A stretch of 11,366 bases of DNA from Isohypsibius dastychi (Eukaryota; Tardigrada; Eutardigrada; Parachela; Isohypsibiidae). How positions within the stretch are numbered: the stretch's first letter is position 1; each line of letters begins with the position of its first letter. The notes below the pieces were generated by a model. The model saw nothing but the letters and a program-made list of their open reading frames with translations, was not told where the DNA came from and ran no database searches. This document shows, piece by piece, positions 8,887 through 11,366 of the stretch. Where the stretch lies: assembly GCA_034696485.1 (NCBI GenBank), contig JAQIWT010001318.1, forward strand, positions 1 to 11,366, written 5' to 3'. The position numbers were made by a program, and so were the translations under genes.

Positions 8887-11322
8887 ATGGCGCTTGTGAG
8901 CGATAGCTGCGTGGTACTCGCCAGTCAGGTAATCGAAGCCATATTCCCATTGAAAACGATCCGGAATTGAACGATCCGGAATTGAACCCACGAATCGCAT
9001 TTTGTCTGTGGCTGCTGCTCCAAAATTGAAATTTTCCAGATAATATTTTTTGCGATCGGATGGATATTTCTCATGACGAGACTGTCTCGGGATTACGAGG
9101 TAAGCAGCATTCCCTGCTCAAACGCAAAGCCTCTTGGAATTCACATTTCTCTCCTTGTAATTCCAGATTCGCAATCATCCCATCCAGGTCCTCTTCTGTC
9201 TGACATTCTCCCTTTCCGTCACGCTGTTCGAGTTATTTATATTCGAAATTCTGGGCTGCCTGGATTCTGAGTAAGAAGCGGTCTGAAAGTCTTCTCCAGA
9301 TCGATGCTTCACGAGTGTTTGGAATATTCCAGCTCGAGAATGTTTCATTGGAAAATCGGCATATTCTTCCTGGTTGTCATCCTCGTTGCGATCATTCCAT
9401 TCTTCATTGCACGCTCCATCGTTTCGTTGGCTGCGTCAAGTAAGTCGTTACTTTCTCACTTAATTTTCCGTGCTTTCCAGTAGAAAGAGATGATAAAAGG
9501 TGTTGTTTTACAGGCGCTCTTTTTCGATTCAGACATATTCCATCGACTTTGGTCAATTTTCTCGCGTGGTTTTTGTTCCTCGTTGCATTTTGGAAAATCG
9601 GGGATCCATTCCCTATTGTTAGCAGCGCCAAAGATGGTCAGTCCGATTCAAAAACCCGAAATTTGCATAACTGTAATCAAAAAGTTATTGGATATCACAA
9701 CTTCTTTTCTCTGATTATGAATGAAATTTATTGTGTTTCAAATTAGTTGTTACATTGTCATTGTGATTATTGAGTAATTTTTGTGCGCAGGTGGTTTCTC
9801 CACTATGGATCATGCAGTGGGACGGGTTGGGGTCATCGGCGTGACTGTTATGGCGATCCTATCCGGCTTCGGTGCCGTTAATACACCATATGTTTATCTC
9901 TCCTGCTTTTCCAAGTCAGTTAGAAATTTTTCTCATCCGTGACCGTTGCAGCCACCATTTCTTCTCGATAGAACAGTTGGTTTTCCTCACATTCGCCTTC
10001 TGGAAAGACGGTTAGAGCAAGGAGTTGAAATGTTGGCTGCCAAGAAAAAACGGTAGAAAACATATATATGGATTTCCAAAATGTGTGTAACATTTCATTT
10101 GTTTCTAGCTATGCGATTATGAGTAGAGAAAATGAGAATATCGCGGGGAATGGAGGTGCTTGGTGGAATCCACTTCGACATGTTCGTTCAAGAAGTCAAG
10201 AAAGTTAGTTTGAGTCAAATTTACATTCATCTCTTGATGTATATAGAAACAGCTGGATTGACTACCGTTTCGTTACAGATACCGAGAATCTTGAAGCAGA
10301 AATCAATTCGATGCAGATTATGTGCACTCATTTATTCCTGGAAATCGACGAGCTGAACAAGATGAAACAGCGGCATGAGTATTCGCGAACACTCCAAGGC
10401 CTGTTCTTCCATTGGTGGGGAATGGCTTTGACCGTCTATTGTATCTGGAAGATTGTCATTGTAAGTTCCTCATACTGTTTTGTCAGTTTGATATTTTCCA
10501 TTTTCGAACCTTATACTTTCGTTTCAGACGATAGTTAACATCATCTTGAATCGTACTACGCATTTGGACCCGGTCACTCGATGTCTAGAAATCGCCGTTA
10601 ACTGGATGGGATTTAGTTTCGATGTACGTAACTCGAATACCATTCTTTTAGAGTGCATGCAATTGATTATAAACAATGCTATGCCGGAAGCGTGTTATGT
10701 TGAGTAGCTGACTAAAGTGAAAGACTCACAGATCGTTTGATTCCATAAATTTCTTTGGACGATTTTTCGGGAACATTTGTTAGATGTCGGCGTGTTTATT
10801 TCTTATCCGCTTCTTGTTTTCAGGTTCAGCTGTGGTCACAGTATGTTTCGTTTGTTCTCGTTGGGGTTTTGGCCTTCACTTCGATTCGTGGTCTGCTCAT
10901 CACGCTGACCAAAGTATGATGTTTCGTTTTCCGTAGCTTGACTTGTTTGATAATTTAATAATTTGTGTTTTCTTTCAGTTCTTCCAGTTTTCCTATGTCA
11001 TTTCAAGCAGTCGTTCCTCCGATATCCTCGTTCTTTCATTCGCCGAAATAATGGGAATGTATTTTATTTCGACCATCCTCCTCATGCGTCTTTCCGTTCC
11101 GCCGGCATACAGGTCAGTTTTCTAGTGGCTGAGAGTTTTCTTCCATTTATATCTTTAGATTTCGTTGTATTTTTCAGAGTGATTATATCAGCCGTTTTGG
11201 GAGAGCTGCAGTTCAGTTTCTATCATCGATGGTTCGATGTCATATTCCTTATTAGTGCGTTCGCCAGTATTGGATTTCTGTACATGGCGCATCGGAGGAT
11301 TCCCGAAAAAAGCGAAGTTTGA
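8887..11322 (+). CDS. GPR89: Golgi pH regulator GPR89/GPHR, multi-pass anion-channel-type protein
   Basis: GPHR is a conserved multi-pass protein of Golgi and ER membranes that provides a voltage-dependent anion conductance needed for luminal acidification. Plant homologues are the GTG proteins. Exons: 8887-8928, 9040-9099, 9167-9270, 9333-9439, 9514-9636, 9791-9914, 9972-10052, 10109-10203, 10279-10460, 10528-10623, 10824-10913, 10979-11112 and 11178-11322; 1383 bases, 460 residues (human 455), all phases consistent. Landmarks: the N-terminal [15 protein letters not shown] helix; FHWKIGIFF near 74; the invariant FWKIGDPFP around 130-138; [20 protein letters not shown]; the cytosolic loop LLERRL to AAKKKR; a charged stretch at 249-280; [33 protein letters not shown]; and the near-invariant [18 protein letters not shown] before the C-terminus. 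The ATG at 8887 has a good context (AAAATGG) and gives the family leader length. Three donors read GTCAGT (9637, 9915, 11113). The 3' end after 11322 is cut short by the window, so no polyadenylation signal is seen. Confidence 0.97.
8955..8984. repeat. 15-bp perfect tandem duplication in GPHR intron 1
   Basis: The unit AACGATCCGGAATTG occurs twice back to back (8955-8969 and 8970-8984), inside the 111-base first intron of GPHR. It looks like a recent slippage or duplication event with no coding effect. Confidence 0.9.
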
Positions 11323-11366
11323 TGTTTGTTCCACGTTTCTTTGTTTTGAATTGTTTTTGAAAGCGG

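Noticed and set aside
8764-9000. 78-codon minus-strand frame across the GPHR start
   Set aside because: It overlaps GPHR exon 1 and the 15-bp duplication in intron 1, lacks splice or family support, and is a shadow frame.
1-11366. Search for a mobile element, CRISPR array, bacterial defence cluster or horizontally transferred block
   Set aside because: All five genes are intron-rich animal families, and no terminal repeats, transposase, array or prokaryote-like gene organisation is visible.

Overview
This looks like nuclear DNA of a compact-genome invertebrate animal. Five protein-coding genes are packed head-to-head, tail-to-tail and in tandem. They are interrupted by about 33 GT-AG introns, most of them 53 to 200 bases, with nematode-like TTTCAG/TTCCAG acceptors. 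No bacterial operon logic, RNA gene, transposon or CRISPR array is visible. The products are animal-type (PRUNE, PAF-acetylhydrolase Ib alpha, BRD7/9, GPR89). An ecdysozoan such as a nematode is my best guess, but the sequence alone does not fix the phylum.

Layout. (1) Positions 1-808, minus strand: the 5' part of a PRUNE-type DHH phosphoesterase gene (three exons), running off the left edge. (2) Positions 1268-2330, plus: a complete five-exon platelet-activating-factor acetylhydrolase Ib catalytic (alpha) subunit of 236 residues, head-to-head with PRUNE. (3) Positions 2980-4425, plus: a diverged tandem paralogue with the same SGNH catalytic residues and three shared intron positions, but a new N-terminus carrying a hydrophobic signal-anchor-like segment. 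(4) Positions 4823-8245, minus, convergent with (3): an eleven-exon BRD7/BRD9-type bromodomain subunit of SWI/SNF chromatin remodellers, modelled at 758 residues. (5) Positions 8887-11322, plus, head-to-head with (4): a complete thirteen-exon Golgi pH regulator (GPR89/GPHR) of 460 residues.

The genes do not form an obvious pathway. PRUNE and the two acetylhydrolases are hydrolases, the bromodomain protein is nuclear, and GPHR is an endomembrane ion-homeostasis protein. They read as ordinary neighbours in a dense genome.

The most interesting point is the second acetylhydrolase: a normally cytosolic LIS1-partner fold that appears to have become a membrane-tethered or secreted enzyme. Secondary points are a perfect 12-base-arm hairpin just after the first acetylhydrolase stop codon, competing splice models and a 27-base microexon in the bromodomain gene, and a stretch before GPHR that is open on both strands. 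I found no convincing unknown multi-gene system.
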